A DNA stretch of 64,000 nucleotides from CAWINY01 sp963837635 (GCA_963837635.1 CAWINY010000003.1:186001-250000); one strand, 5' to 3'; shown: positions 52,367 to 63,162, counted from the stretch's first letter. Numbers and translations are program-made. Notes: generated by a model from the sequence alone, not told the origin.

Positions 52367-53539
52367 CTACCCCTGCGTCAAATAGGTGCGCGTGATGCGG
52401 TCGTGCCAGCAGAGCTGGTCTTCGTCGACCAGGGCCCAGGCGAAGCCCAGTCCGAGCGAGGCGCAGGAGAGCACCAGCGCCAAGGCCCGCGCCCGGCGAT
52501 CGTTCCAGCCCGGCCGCTCGCCGCTGAAGTTGTTCAAGCGCAAGCCAGCCAGTTTCATCCCCGGAGTCAGCCCTACGTAGACATAGAACAGGTAGTGATA
52601 GGCCGTCCACAGGATCACCGGTACCACCGCCAGTGCGCCTAGGGTCTGCTTGCTGTGCGGCAGGAGGGGGCACATGCGGTGCACGATAGCGCCAAAGAGA
52701 ACGCACGAAGCCAGCACCAGCAGCGAATCGCAGAGGGCCGCCAGCAACCGCTGCGGCAGCGACGCGACCCGTAGCGGCAACTCGAACGACGGCGCGGGCG
52801 CTGGTGTAACCTCTTCCTCCGCCATCGAGCTCAGCTCAGCCAGCGGCGGGGGCGCAGGGGGCTCCATTTCGGGAACATCCAGGATGCGAGGACGATCCGC
52901 AACCTCCTCCGCCAACTCGTCAACCGGAAACAGCACCGGCGCGCGCGGAAACTCGATGACCTTCGCCGCTTCGCTTACCCGCGGCGGCGCCAGTATGGTC
53001 CAGCCCTCTGGCTTGTACCACGGTTGGGATGGCGGCGGCGGTTCCGGTTCGGGCCCAGCAGAGGACATAGCCCGTTCTGCCCGCTCCAGGGCCTTCACAC
53101 TCGCTGCCTGCGCCATAAAGGAGCGGAGCGCCATCGCGGCGGCGCCTCCCGGTGGCTCCAGTTGCGGGATGGGGTAGTCGGGTTCTGACGAGGCGGCGGA
53201 CGGGGCAAACCCGACGCGCGGCTGCTCCATGGCAGGCGCAGGAGACTCCACAACGTGCGGTGATTGCGCGAGTTCGATTTCCGCGCTTGCCGGGGGCCGC
53301 GCTTGCACCCCAGCCACCGCTTCCGCGCTCGCCGGGGAGCTCGCCTCTGGACGTGGCTGCGGATGGGGGTTGAAGTCCAGCTTCATCGAGAACTCGCCGG
53401 CCAAACGCTTGCGCGAGCGCCGCGTCTTGTAGCTGTCCACGCGGTTGGCGACCACGTTGCGCCAGTCCTGGGCAGCCTGGGCCAGATCCTGTTCCTCGGC
53501 CAAGCGGCGCGCAATTCCCGAATTGTTACGGTCTTCCAT
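52367..53539 (-). CDS. RDD-family membrane protein
   Basis: 390 residues. The first 260 are Pro/Ala/Glu-rich and low in complexity. The RDD domain follows (about 262-390) with three membrane segments: QRLLAALCDSLLVLASCVLF carries the Arg/Asp of the family, then LAVVPVILWTAYHYLFYVYV with GLTPGMKLAGLRL. The third segment, LALVLSCASLGLGFAWALVD, precedes CWHDRITRTYL. RDD proteins are of uncertain function; some act in ion or proton exchange. It is divergent from lptD across about 100 bases. Confidence 0.87.
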   Translation of the reverse strand: MEDRNNSGIARRLAEEQDLAQAAQDWRNVVANRVDSYKTRRSRKRLAGEFSMKLDFNPHPQPRPEASSPASAEAVAGVQARPPASAEIELAQSPHVVESPAPAMEQPRVGFAPSAASSEPDYPIPQLEPPGGAAAMALRSFMAQAASVKALERAERAMSSAGPEPEPPPPSQPWYKPEGWTILAPPRVSEAAKVIEFPRAPVLFPVDELAEEVADRPRILDVPEMEPPAPPPLAELSSMAEEEVTPAPAPSFELPLRVASLPQRLLAALCDSLLVLASCVLFGAIVHRMCPLLPHSKQTLGALAVVPVILWTAYHYLFYVYVGLTPGMKLAGLRLNNFSGERPGWNDRRARALALVLSCASLGLGFAWALVDEDQLCWHDRITRTYLTQG

Positions 53540-53643
53540 GCGGCTGCGGAGTGTGAATGGAACTTGAATCTGCCGAGCGGTGAGGATCTCGCAAAGAAAC
53601 TTTGCCCTAGCACGGCTGACGTGCTACGTTTCTCCATCCCGAG

Positions 53644-56103
53644 ATGACATCCCGCTCACGAATCTTACTCACTGCCCTCGTCCTATGTCACCTGCTTCTG
53701 GGACCGGGGCTGTTAACCACACGGCTACGGCTGCATGCCAGCGCGCTTCAGCCCGCCGGAGAAGAGGTAACCCTCCGCGCCCGGGAGCAGGAAAAGACCG
53801 GCGACATCTATCATCTGCGTGGGGATGTCGAAATCGATTACCGCGACCTCATCTTCCGCGGCGACGAGGCCACCTATCACAGCGACACCGGCGACGTAGA
53901 AGCGAGCGGGCACCTCCTGCTGGACGGCGGCCCGAACAACGAGCATATCGAGGCCGACCACGGCACCTACAACCTGAACACGGACAAAGGCCGCCTGTAT
54001 TCCGTCCATGGCACCATCGGAGTGCAGCTCAGAAGACAGAACCTCGTTCTAACTTCGCCCAACCCGTTCTCCTTCACGGGTCGGGAAGCAGAATTGGAAG
54101 GCCGCGACAAGATTATTGTCCACCATGGGACCATTACTTCCTGCCAGTTGCCCGAGCCGAAGTGGCAGCTCCACACCAGGAAGGCGGTGGTCGTCCCCGG
54201 CAAGGACGCCAAGACCTATCAGACTGCCTTTGTCCTCTGGCGCGTGCCTGTCTTCTACTTTCCTTATGTCGACCACTCCACTACCCGCAAGGCGCGCAAG
54301 TCCGGGCTCCTGATGCCGCACATTGGCAATTCCTCGATCAAGGGCACCATCTTCGGGGACGGCTTCTATTGGGCCATCAACCGAAGTTTCGACGCCCTGG
54401 TGGGCGGAGAGCTTTACTCCAAGCGCGGCCAGGGGGAACGAGTCAATATTCGCGGCATTCCAACCGACGGGTCTTACGTCAACTTCCGCCTGTACAGCGT
54501 TCAGGACAAGCTGAACCAGGGTGGCGCGGAAGCGCGCTTCAATGGGGAAGCGCGCATGCCTTTCGGCTTCCGCGGGGTTGCCGATGTCGACTATCTCAAT
54601 TCCCTGCTCTTCCGCGAGGTGTTCGCGGAAACCTTCTGGCAGGCCATCAACACGGAAGTCCACTCCACGGCATTCTTGTCGCGCAGCGATCGGGGCTATT
54701 CTCTGAACCTGATGGCCAACAGGTACACGAATTACTGGAGCACAACCCCCGGCGACATCATCAAGCTCGAGCACGCTCCGAGCCTTGAATCTTCCAGTGT
54801 CGAACACAGCATCCGGGATAGCCGGTTGTTCTGGTCCTACGACGTGGCGCTCGATGGCCTCTCGCGCAGTGAACTGGGCTTCCGTACGGGCGAGGTCGGC
54901 CGCTTCGATGCCTACCCGCACCTGTCCGCGCCATTTCAGTGGCATGGCTGGAGTCTGCGGCCGGAGATTGCCGCCCGCGAGACCTTCTACAGCAAGGAGC
55001 TGTCCGCTTCGGGAGTTGTCGGCGAACCCTTATCGCAGTTCGTAAACCGCAACGCCTTCGAGACCTCCTTCGCCTTGCGCCCGCCCGCGGTCTCGCGCGT
55101 CTTCGATAAGCCGGTTTTCGGCCGCACCATCAAGCACACCCTGGAACCGCGCATGGTGTATCGCTACGTGGGCGGCGTCGGTGACTTCGACAACATCATT
55201 CGCTTCGACGAGCGCGACATCCTGAGCAACACCAACGAAGTCGAGTACGCTTTGACCAACCGCATTTATGTGAAAAATGCGCCCAAGAAAGACTGCGATG
55301 CTACTCCCACCCCGGAGCGAAAGCCGGAAAGTGTGCTGACACCCTCCTTCAGCGGCGATGAAGATTTCGGGATGCAGAGCATGCAATCTCTGGGCACGGT
55401 GCGCGAACCCTCCTTACCCGGGGTGCGCCCCCCTGCCACGGTCGCGCTCGCGCAGAGCGATTGCAGTAACCCGAGCTCCTATGAGTTCCTCTCCTGGGAC
55501 CTGGCGCAGAAGTACTATTTCGATCCCACGTTCGGCGGCGCTTTGACCAATGGCGTGCGCAACGTCTTTAGCAGCACGGTCGATCTCACCGGCTTGGCTT
55601 TCCTGACCGGCCAGCGCCAGTTCTCGCCCATTGTGTCACGGCTCCTCATACGCCATGGGAGCACCGATATCCAGTGGAACCTCGACTACGATACGCGGCG
55701 CGGCCAGATCAACGGCAGCACCGTCTTTGTGAACCAACGGCTCTCGAAAGATTTCAGCTTCGGCGCGGGGCACACTTTCCTGCACACGCCTGGGGAAGTG
55801 CAGCTATCGACCACGCTGCCCAGTGTCCCCGAGTTCAACCAGTTCCGCCTGCAACTCCAGTACGGGGCTCCCAACCGGCGCGGACTCAACGCCGCCGCCA
55901 TTGCCGGCTACGACGCGGCCCAGCATCTGCTGCAATATTCCGCCTACCAGACCAGCTATAACTGGGACTGCTGCGGCTTCACCTTCGAGTTGCGGCGCTT
56001 CGCCTTGGGATCGGTGCGCGATGAAAACGAGTATCGCTTCTCCCTCTCGCTGACCAACGTGGGCAGCTTCGGCAACCTGCGCAAACAGGAACGGCTGTAC
56101 TAA
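53644..56103 (+). CDS. lptD: LPS-assembly protein LptD
   Basis: 819 residues. A signal peptide (about 1-33) is followed by the periplasmic beta-jellyroll (OstA-like, about 40-190; GDIYHLRGDVEIDYRDLIFR, EADHGTYNLNTDKGRLY). The large outer-membrane barrel follows, with VFYFPYVDHSTTRKARKSG marking the start of the LptD C domain. The adjacent cysteine pair near the C-terminus (NWDCCGFTFE) matches the conserved Cys-Cys of LptD disulfides. LptD inserts lipopolysaccharide into the outer leaflet. It shows that this is a diderm organism, most likely with LPS. The partner LptE is not in the window. Confidence 0.93.
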   Translation: MTSRSRILLTALVLCHLLLGPGLLTTRLRLHASALQPAGEEVTLRAREQEKTGDIYHLRGDVEIDYRDLIFRGDEATYHSDTGDVEASGHLLLDGGPNNEHIEADHGTYNLNTDKGRLYSVHGTIGVQLRRQNLVLTSPNPFSFTGREAELEGRDKIIVHHGTITSCQLPEPKWQLHTRKAVVVPGKDAKTYQTAFVLWRVPVFYFPYVDHSTTRKARKSGLLMPHIGNSSIKGTIFGDGFYWAINRSFDALVGGELYSKRGQGERVNIRGIPTDGSYVNFRLYSVQDKLNQGGAEARFNGEARMPFGFRGVADVDYLNSLLFREVFAETFWQAINTEVHSTAFLSRSDRGYSLNLMANRYTNYWSTTPGDIIKLEHAPSLESSSVEHSIRDSRLFWSYDVALDGLSRSELGFRTGEVGRFDAYPHLSAPFQWHGWSLRPEIAARETFYSKELSASGVVGEPLSQFVNRNAFETSFALRPPAVSRVFDKPVFGRTIKHTLEPRMVYRYVGGVGDFDNIIRFDERDILSNTNEVEYALTNRIYVKNAPKKDCDATPTPERKPESVLTPSFSGDEDFGMQSMQSLGTVREPSLPGVRPPATVALAQSDCSNPSSYEFLSWDLAQKYYFDPTFGGALTNGVRNVFSSTVDLTGLAFLTGQRQFSPIVSRLLIRHGSTDIQWNLDYDTRRGQINGSTVFVNQRLSKDFSFGAGHTFLHTPGEVQLSTTLPSVPEFNQFRLQLQYGAPNRRGLNAAAIAGYDAAQHLLQYSAYQTSYNWDCCGFTFELRRFALGSVRDENEYRFSLSLTNVGSFGNLRKQERLY

Positions 56104-56104
56104 A

Positions 56105-56235
56105 GACGGCATCAGGGGACAGGGGACAGCGTGAAAGGACGCGGCTTCAGCCGCTGAGGGATAGCGGTCCTCAGCCGCTAAAGCGGCTGCAAAACACAAC
56201 GGTTCACGGCGCGGCTAGAGCCGCGCCCTTTCAAA
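56105..56235. repeat. Stem-loop repeats after lptD
   Basis: It holds CAGCCGCTGAGGG and AGCCGCTAAAGCGGCT. A perfect palindrome GGCGCGGCTAGAGCCGCGCC at 56208-56227 is followed by CTTTC and could serve as the lptD terminator. Confidence 0.6.
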
Positions 56236-56318
56236 CCAATTGTCCCCTACGGCTCCTATGAACACTATAATTGCCCATCTGCATGACGCTCTACACTAGC
56301 TGCCTTTAAAATCTCAGT

Positions 56319-56582
56319 ATGCATGATGTGGTGGTGTATTCGCGCAAGGGCTGTCATCTCTGCGACGTGGTCATGCAGACGCTCACGGAACTAGAGGGCG
56401 CGGCGGATTTCCAGTGGCGCGAGGTGGACATCGACGCCGACTCCGAGTTGCGCCGGAAGTATACCGACGAGGTGCCGGTGGTCTTCATCGATGGGCACAA
56501 GGCCTTCAAGTACCGCATGAGCGCGCCCGAGTTCCTGCGCGTGCTGGCCGCCAGAAGCGGCAGCCCAAGGCTGTCATCCTGA
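56319..56582 (+). CDS. Glutaredoxin-like thiol protein
   Basis: 87 residues with a thioredoxin fold: a beta strand VVVYSRKGCHLCDVV carries the CxxC pair (Cys12, Cys15), and the cis-Pro is in DEVPVVFIDG. It belongs to the glutaredoxin-2/DUF836 type of short disulfide-handling proteins in the cytoplasm. TATAAT at 56266-56271 may be part of its promoter. The last residues (SGSPRLSS) and the stop codon come from the start of a family C repeat. Confidence 0.85.
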   Translation: MHDVVVYSRKGCHLCDVVMQTLTELEGAADFQWREVDIDADSELRRKYTDEVPVVFIDGHKAFKYRMSAPEFLRVLAARSGSPRLSS

Positions 56583-56722
56583 GCAAGCCCGGCCGGGCGA
56601 ATCGAAAGCCTGCCCTGAGCGAAGCCGAAGGGGACCTTGCGGTTCTTTGTATAAAACACAAGGTGCTTCGACTCGGCGGATCGCGAAAAGGCCGCGATCC
56701 GTCTCGCTCAGCATGACAACGA
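56569..56722. repeat. Family C palindromic repeat, second full copy
   Basis: GCTGTCATCCTGAGCAAGCC on the left, CTCGCTCAGCATGACAACG on the right, and AACACAAGGTGCTTCGACTC inside, as in 4650-4785. An added CCTGCCCTGAGCGAAGCCG segment makes it longer. Confidence 0.8.
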
Positions 56723-56740
56723 AATCGCCGGGACAGCTCA

Positions 56741-59700
56741 CTAGTTGGTGCGAGCGGTAAATAGCTGCCGGAAGCCCAGGCTCTCCACGTCGCGGAACAT
56801 CGGCGTTCCAGGCGGCAAGCCCTCCGGCAGGGCGAAGTCTACGTCGAATCGATAGTTACGGCGCGGCGGCTGATACACCGAGTAAGTGCAGCACTTGAAT
56901 ATTCCGGTGTCATAGGTTGCGTAGTACAGGCTCACCAGCGAGCCTCCGTAATTCAGCGTGGTCCCCGCCGTTTGCCAGTTTTCCAGGAGGCGCAGGAAGT
57001 TGCCGAGTCCTCCATCGGTGCCGAAGGGGTAGTCGGGGTTAGCTTTCGCCCACCCCGGGAACGGGAAAGGCCTGTTCTTCCCGGCGGCGATCGCCACCCG
57101 GTAGTAGGTCGTGCTGGCTGGACGAGTCGTTGCGTCGGTAACATCAAGGTTACCAACGCCCATGCTTATCCGATCGTCCCAGTTCTTGGAGAGAAGCGTG
57201 ACCGCGTCGGCAATCACCGCGGCTGCGGAATGCCCGAGTTTGTCGTTTGCCGGTGCCGTGTTGGTCGGATTCGAAAAAAACGTGTCGGCCGCGTCGCTAT
57301 TATAGTTGCCCTGTATGTACACAGGATTCTCCGAGGCCACCGTAAACCCGCCCGGACTTGTTAGAGTGGCCGCGGCATCCCATCTCCTCGGGACGTTGGG
57401 GAACGAACCATCCACCAGCTTCAAAACGTGGCGCGCTCCGCTGACCCAGTTCTTGCGCCCGGTGACGCTGCAACTGGTGATTCGCGGACTGTAGGGATTG
57501 TCAGGCCCGATGATCGCGCCATTGAGGTTGGTCGCTCCATTATAGAAGCCGAGTCCCAGGTTTGCCACGCCGAAGTCGTCGAGCTGTTTGTTCTGATTGA
57601 CGTCCTCGGGAGAGGCGTTGCCACCCGGGGGTTCCAGCCCTCCGTCGGGTGTGCCCGCCTGACTGGCGGCGTTCACCACATCCTCCAGGCCCGAGTCCCC
57701 GCTTTTCTTGCCCGCAGGGTGCGGCCCAGTGGTGTTCGGATTCAGCAGCATCCCCCGCCGATCGGAGAAATACAACACATAGCCGTTCTGCGCCGTATAA
57801 TTCACACTCTTGCCGCTAGTGCCGATCACTCCCGACAGCCATTGATTCAAGTTGCCCACATCGATTTCGACGGCGTTCATTACGCCGTTGGTTGTACAAC
57901 TGTTGTTGCCCTGGATCACATCCCGAGCTTCACCTTCGCGGGCATCGTAAAAGTTAATGGGATACCAGTTGAAGGCAGTAAGGCTCATGGCCGCTGAATT
58001 AGTGCCAAACTCCCACTGGGCTCCCGTGTCCGAGAAAAACGGCGTGGCGGTCCACTGCGTGCATGGGTTCGCCCCCGGCGGGATACACTTCGGGGGTATT
58101 CCAGTTTTTATATCTACCGTGGGGGGCGTGCCCGAGGTTGTGCGATCCGCCGGTTCTTGCAACAGCAGAATTGCGTTGGGATTGATCGGGTTGCTTCCTG
58201 CGGTGATGGGCTGTCCCGGGGCCGTGGGCGGGGTCTGGCCCCGGGCAAAACCCAGACTCAACCATTCCTGGGTGACTCCGTGCCAGACGCCGTTATCGTC
58301 CTTGTATTCCACCCGCAGGTAGCCATCGATCAGGTTCCAGGCCGCGGTCCCGATGGTCAACCAGCTCGGAACCACGCCGCCGGGTTGGACGGCATAATAC
58401 GGAAATGACGGCGCCGGATTTCCCGGCGTCAATGATGTCGGCGTCCCCGGGCAGCCCGCGGGAATGCCGTTCGCCGGATTCGCCGGCGGACAAAGGGTGA
58501 GCGTGGTGGGAGCGTTGCTGCCTGGGATAATCGGGGCGCCCGCTGGCTGGAGCCCCTGCAAGAAACTTTGGAGGGCGAACGCCTGGGGCGCGGAGGGCCA
58601 GTCTGTGGGAGTGGTGACTTTGCCGTTGAGGGCAGCATTGCCGGAAGCTAACACAGAATCGGAGGTTGGAATCCCGTTCGCGGCGGTGGCGAAGTATAGC
58701 TGATAGGTGCCAGCCGGGAACGTTCCGGGGATATTGGCTGCGGCCATGGGAACTCCAAAGAGATAGGTGAAGCTCCCTGCGGCCGCTATGTTCGCCAAGT
58801 GGACCGGAATTTCCGTATTCCCAGCTCCAGGCGGCAACTCCCCCGGAGCGTCGGCCAGCAGCACGCGAATCTGCGCCATGTTGTACTCACGCGATTGGCC
58901 CAGCGCCGACGTGGAATCCTCGCCGTTCGGTGGCTGGCGAATAATTTCGTACGGCAAGGCGTTTCCGCCGACGAATTGCATCTTAAGTTGGTTGGCCCCC
59001 GTCCCCGTCTGATTCACCGCCAAATTTCCATAGTTCCCGTTGATAACCTCGTGATTTGTCTTGTTATTGGAAAAGTCATACCAACCGCCAGTGCCGTTAT
59101 AGGCCGACGCCGGTGGATTCCCCCCCTCCCCGTCACGCTGCCCTGATTCTTTGCCATGGTCACGCAGTTCGTGTCCGTCAGCGGATTTTGTGTCGGCGGA
59201 ATCTTAGGGAGACAACCCGGGTCGGCGGTTGGCATGTAGACCGTGCCGCCGTCACCGGCGCTGGTGGACGGCAAAGTGTTCGGAATATTGTTCGTGATAA
59301 CGTTACCGTAGGCCTCCACTTTGCTGTGAAACTCAATCGTGTTGTTATCCGCCACGCCCACGTACAGATCGCCGTTGGTGTGGATGCGTCCGTTAAAATC
59401 AAGAGTGGGGTTGCTGAAGAAGGCCAGATCGCTGTCCGAGAACACTCCGAACTGAAACACGGGAATCAGCGCCACCTGCGAGTTGCGCATCATGCTGACT
59501 TCCTGCCCGCCCGGAAATTGCGCCGTCGCCAGCATGTTCACGGGGATAATTTGCGCATACAAACCATTGTTTGGCCCGGAGGAGATGTTTCCCCAACTCA
59601 ATGACTTCACAAAGTCGGCCTGTAACGGGCAACCCGCTCCCAGCACACCGGGTGTTACCTGATAATCTTTCCAAGTGATGCCCCACATCGCTGGCCCATT

Positions 59701-59964
59701 GGTCTTGGGGAGACCCAGGTCACAGATTTGTTGGGCAGTGGGGGCCTGCACGCTCTTGAACACGGCGGCCAGATCGGAGGTCATTTGCTCGATGCCACCC
59801 TCGGCGGCGCGATACGTGGTGTTATTCTGCAGATCGCTCCCGCCCACCCTGCCTTCGGTGTTGACCATCATCATCAGCCCGATGGACATCCCCGACAGCA
59901 GCACCAGCAACAGCAACGACGCAATCAGCGTGAATCCTTTGGCGTTCCGTCTCGCGCTCTTCAT
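56741..59964 (-). pseudogene. pilX: PilX-like pilus assembly protein, frameshifted at a G7 tract
   Basis: Two frames make one protein of about 1075 residues: 59964 to about 59120, then about 59120 to 56741. The N-terminus has a PilX-type membrane helix (KGFTLIASLLLLVLLSGMSI) and the EGGIEQM segment. The long C-terminal part has the repeated Asn/Gly/Pro-rich style of acidobacterial PilX-type proteins. The frames meet at seven G's (minus strand; C7 at 59120-59126): one more G joins GSVTGRGG to NPPASAYNGTGGWYDF without a stop. This may be a sequencing error, slippage/phase variation, or real decay. GGAGAG about eight bases upstream supports ATG 59964. It is the last gene of the minor-pilin operon. 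Confidence 0.75.
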
Positions 59965-60030
59965 CGCGTAGCTCTCCATTGTGTCGCTCACCTGTATCTT
60001 GCTCCCCATCTTTAATCGTACTTGCTCGTC

Positions 60031-61229
60031 TCACGGCCCCTGATTCAGGATTGGATATCTGTTGTTGTACGTCAGATCGCGCGCGCTGACCGAGGTTTCC
60101 AAATCCAGTCCCTGATAACCCACCAAGCCTTTCGCGGTGCTGTTCATCGCCATGTGCAGAATGTTGATCTTGGTGATGTCGGTGGGGTTCAGCCCAGCGT
60201 CAATGCCATTGACGCAGACATCGCCTGCGGCGCCAGGATTTGGACAGCCCACCGCCGGCGCACCGGTGGCGTCGTTGAATAGGTCATAGCTGAACTTCAT
60301 GTAAACCACGCCGTCGGTTATCGGCATCGGTGTATGTCCACTGATCTGCCGCATCAGTCGCGCCGGGCTGACCGTGTTGTCGAGGTAATAGGTGATGACG
60401 AGAAGGCGCACTGGATTTGATCCGGTAGCGTCCTTCGCGATGCTGTTCAGTCCCGGTGCCGGCGCCCGTCTGGTTCATCTTCAGCGGATCGCCGTCGGCG
60501 AACAGGACGGTGTAGGTGGCTCCCTTCACGTTGGCGCCCATCGCAATCGCACCCGCCGTGACTTCCCCCACTACTTGGGTGCCGTTCAAGGTCATCAAGA
60601 TCAGATCGCCCGGCGTCAGCCCCACCTGCGCATTGTTCACGGCTTGCGGCGCAGCCACGCCATTCGGCAAACAACCCGCCGGCCAAGGATCCGGGATGAC
60701 ACCCTTCACCGGTACGATGGTGGGTCCGAAGGTCACCTGTCCCTTGGCCGTCACGGTCGCCTGGTAGCAATTCAAGTAGAACGAATTATCCGCGTACACC
60801 ACCGTGATGGCATCGGTCGCGTGTCGGATTGCTGGGGAGCATCGGTCCGAGATTGTATCCCGGGATCAGACCGTAGAGCTTTGGCGTTGCCCCCTGTAAG
60901 GGATAGGTCCCCGGGTTGACGTTGCCGGGGCCGAGGTAACACGCCCCCGTCTGATCGCAGCCATACTGCGGGATGACGGCGGAAGGCAGGGAAATGGCCA
61001 CGCCGTTGCTCAGGCCCGAGCCGGCCAGACTCAGGTCCTTGGTCAGGATGTCGGAGGCCGCCCGAAAGTCCTGCTGCAGTTCCGCCCGCTGCGAAGCCTT
61101 CCAAGTCGCGCTCACGGCTTGCGTGTACAGTTGCACCGCCGCCCCCACCATCAGCGTGCCCAGCGCCATGGCGACCAACATTTCCAGCAGGCTGAATCCA
61201 CTCTCGCGCTTTGTCGGCCGATCGCTCAT
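60031..61229 (-). pseudogene. pilW: PilW-like minor pilin, two frameshifts
   Basis: Three successive frames: 61229 to about 60830, about 60830 to 60455, and about 60455 to 60031. The first carries the prepilin signal KRESGFSLLEMLVAMALGTL and the PilW-type DFRAASDILTKDLSLAGSGL. The second begins in the right sense at DAITVVYADNSFYLNC. The third resumes at LNSIAKDATGSNPVRLLVITYYL. Joined, they give about 395 residues, normal for PilW. The first shift lies near CCGACACGCGACCGATGCC (60815-60840), the second near ACCGGGACTGAAC (60445-60462). AGGGGAG precedes the ATG; pilV ends 10 bases upstream. Confidence 0.75.
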
Positions 61230-61238
61230 AACTCCCCT

Positions 61239-61859
61239 TTACCGGTACTGCGAAATGAACGAATTGAGAACGTAGGTTTTCGGTAGTTTCGCCTGCGGAG
61301 TTGTGTACTGTATGGTGATCGTCACACTCCTCAGCGTTGACACCAGGGTGCCGTCGGCGTTGAATAGCGGCGAAATCTGGATGGCGCGCTGATAGGCGGT
61401 CAAAGGAAGTATCACGTCGTCCGCGTCGCCATAGTTTCCACCGGGTCCCGGTTCTCTAAGAGTTTGCTCGCCCGCGACCGCGTCATCCGCCGTCCCGAAA
61501 ATTCCGTCCGCTCCGGCGTTGTAGAGCGGCATGAATGCCGCAACAAGCGGTGTACCGACGAAGATGCCGCACGGCGAGGCGGCTCCGGGGCAATCGAGGG
61601 AGCCCACATTATTGATATTGATCCAGGAAATCTGCGAGGTGTTGCGCGCGGTCACGATACTCTCATACGCCTCGTTCGCCAGTTGCTTGGCGATCATGTC
61701 CTGCTGCGAGGTCTGCGTCGAAGACATGGCCAGCGCGAAGACGCTCAGCATGGCCACCAGGCCCACGGTCAGAATGACCATCGAGATCATGACTTCGATC
61801 AGCGAAAAGCCGCTTTCCGCTTGCTTTCGCACGCGGGTCTTCACGCCGCACTCCATCAT
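61239..61859 (-). CDS. pilV: PilV-like type IV pilus minor pilin
   Basis: About 206 residues from ATG 61859, which overlaps the fimT stop as ATGA and has GGAG eight bases upstream; an ATG at 61871 is possible. The class III prepilin signal RKQAESGFSLIEVMISMVIL has cleavage after Gly and Glu5, followed by the usual hydrophobic helix. The C-terminal domain ends in VTITIQYTTPQAKLPKTYVL. Minor pilins start pilus assembly and cap the pilus tip, and are processed by PilD, which is not in the window. The frame is intact. Confidence 0.87.
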   Translation of the reverse strand: MMECGVKTRVRKQAESGFSLIEVMISMVILTVGLVAMLSVFALAMSSTQTSQQDMIAKQLANEAYESIVTARNTSQISWININNVGSLDCPGAASPCGIFVGTPLVAAFMPLYNAGADGIFGTADDAVAGEQTLREPGPGGNYGDADDVILPLTAYQRAIQISPLFNADGTLVSTLRSVTITIQYTTPQAKLPKTYVLNSFISQYR

Positions 61860-62521
61860 TGCCGTCTCCATTGAATGACACCTGCGATGTTATAGAGCCG
61901 CCATCCCCGAACCCTGCCCGTCCCGCCCCACAGCGTTACCGCCCGCGAACTCAGTAAATCTCCCGCGCGCGCGAGGTAGACCACGCCTCCATCCCACGTG
62001 CCCGGACAAGCCACGCCGCCGCCCGGCGCACTCTGCGACGAACCATCGGGGCAGAAAAAAATAACGTTTTCGCCGCCGCCGGCTCCGTTGAGCCAGCCAA
62101 AATCGATCGCCGTCACTCCCGCTCCATAGCCGTCCGGAACCGCGGCGGGGGCCACGGGAAGCCCTACTTGCGCCAGAAACGATACGTCCGCCGGCAGTTG
62201 ATAGGTCACCGGATTCGGGGCCCCCGGAAATGCCGCCGGGGTCACCGTGATCGTAGCGTAAGGACTCGGCGCAACAGCGTTAGCAAAAGTGACCGAGTAC
62301 CAAGTCCGCTGCGCAATCGCGTTGCCGCGCGCCAGACGCATTGCCTCCAGCGTGGTGTTATAGGCATTGGTCAGGCGCTCCTGCTGCATCGCCGGGACCA
62401 GGTTGATGGTCGCTATCGCGCAGATAGTGATGGCGATCGCCAGCACAATCACCAGTTCGATCAAACTGAAGCCACTCGCACCATACCCGCGCCGCCCCGG
62501 ATTAGTATTCAGCCTTCGCAT
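61856..62521 (-). CDS. fimT: FimT/GspH-like minor pseudopilin
   Basis: About 221 residues from ATG 62521. The prepilin signal is YGASGFSLIELVIVLAIAIT, with cleavage after Gly and Glu at +5. The GspH/FimT helix continues (ATINLVPAMQQERLTNAYNT, then TLEAMRLARGNAIAQ) and a beta-rich C-terminal domain follows. It is the first gene of the minus-strand minor-pilin operon fimT-pilV-pilW-pilX. FimT/FimU-type subunits sit at the tip with PilV, PilW and PilX, and in some species bind DNA. The frame is intact. Confidence 0.87.
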   Translation of the reverse strand: MRRLNTNPGRRGYGASGFSLIELVIVLAIAITICAIATINLVPAMQQERLTNAYNTTLEAMRLARGNAIAQRTWYSVTFANAVAPSPYATITVTPAAFPGAPNPVTYQLPADVSFLAQVGLPVAPAAVPDGYGAGVTAIDFGWLNGAGGGENVIFFCPDGSSQSAPGGGVACPGTWDGGVVYLARAGDLLSSRAVTLWGGTGRVRGWRLYNIAGVIQWRRQ

Positions 62522-63162
62522 AAGCGTCTTCCCAACTCCGTTGGCCCCCGCCTGGCCGGAACAGTCGTAGGAGAAATCTCGCGTGAACTCCCCTTCAGCG
62601 GGGGACTCGATGAAAAGCACCGACAGCGCTTGGCTTGAGGGCATTTTCTTCCCAGGGCTCAATGATCGCCCGGTAACTCGCAGGTTCCGCGCACGGTGAC
62701 AAGTGCTGGTCCTTAGCGAGTAAGTCCCGCCCGGAAACTGGTTTCGGCCTCGTCCAATCGGTGTAGCAGTGAAGGCGCTGAAGCATCCCCTGGTAGAGGA
62801 TCGCTACCCCGTTGGCCGGAAATGACAAATAGAGTCTCGCGCGGATGCTCGACAACGGCAAGATTACGAAGGGGAGGCTTGAAGGTAACTTTCGGAGAGG
62901 ATCACCAAGTCGGGGTATCGAACGCAGTCAACCCCCCGCGACCTTCAAGGCCAGGATTTAGGGAACCACGTTAGGTATCCTGGTGAAAAACATATTCCAC
63001 TCCTCGTGTGACCGTCGCACAGTAATCGCCTTCATTCGAAGATTCGAAGCGCACGACTCCCGATGTGAGGTTACCTGGTTCGATGGATTGGAAAGGCGGT
63101 GGCAGGCTAACGAAATATCGACACGGATCCGCCGCTGGCAACAAGCTCGAACCGGTGGGAAG
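62522..63162. other. Upstream region of the pilin operon
   Basis: About 640 bases with no supported gene. The pilin leader and promoter must lie here. I looked for a c-di-GMP (GEMM) riboswitch on the minus strand and could not find its core. Frames near 62983-63228 run antisense through the tRNA and are not real. Confidence 0.5.

Noticed and set aside
53580..54788. 402-codon frame overlapping lptD on the same strand
   Set aside because: Alternate frame of lptD; Pro/Arg/His-rich nonsense translation.
62522..62900. c-di-GMP riboswitch in the pilin leader
   Set aside because: Pilin operons often carry one, but the conserved GEMM core could not be found on the minus strand.
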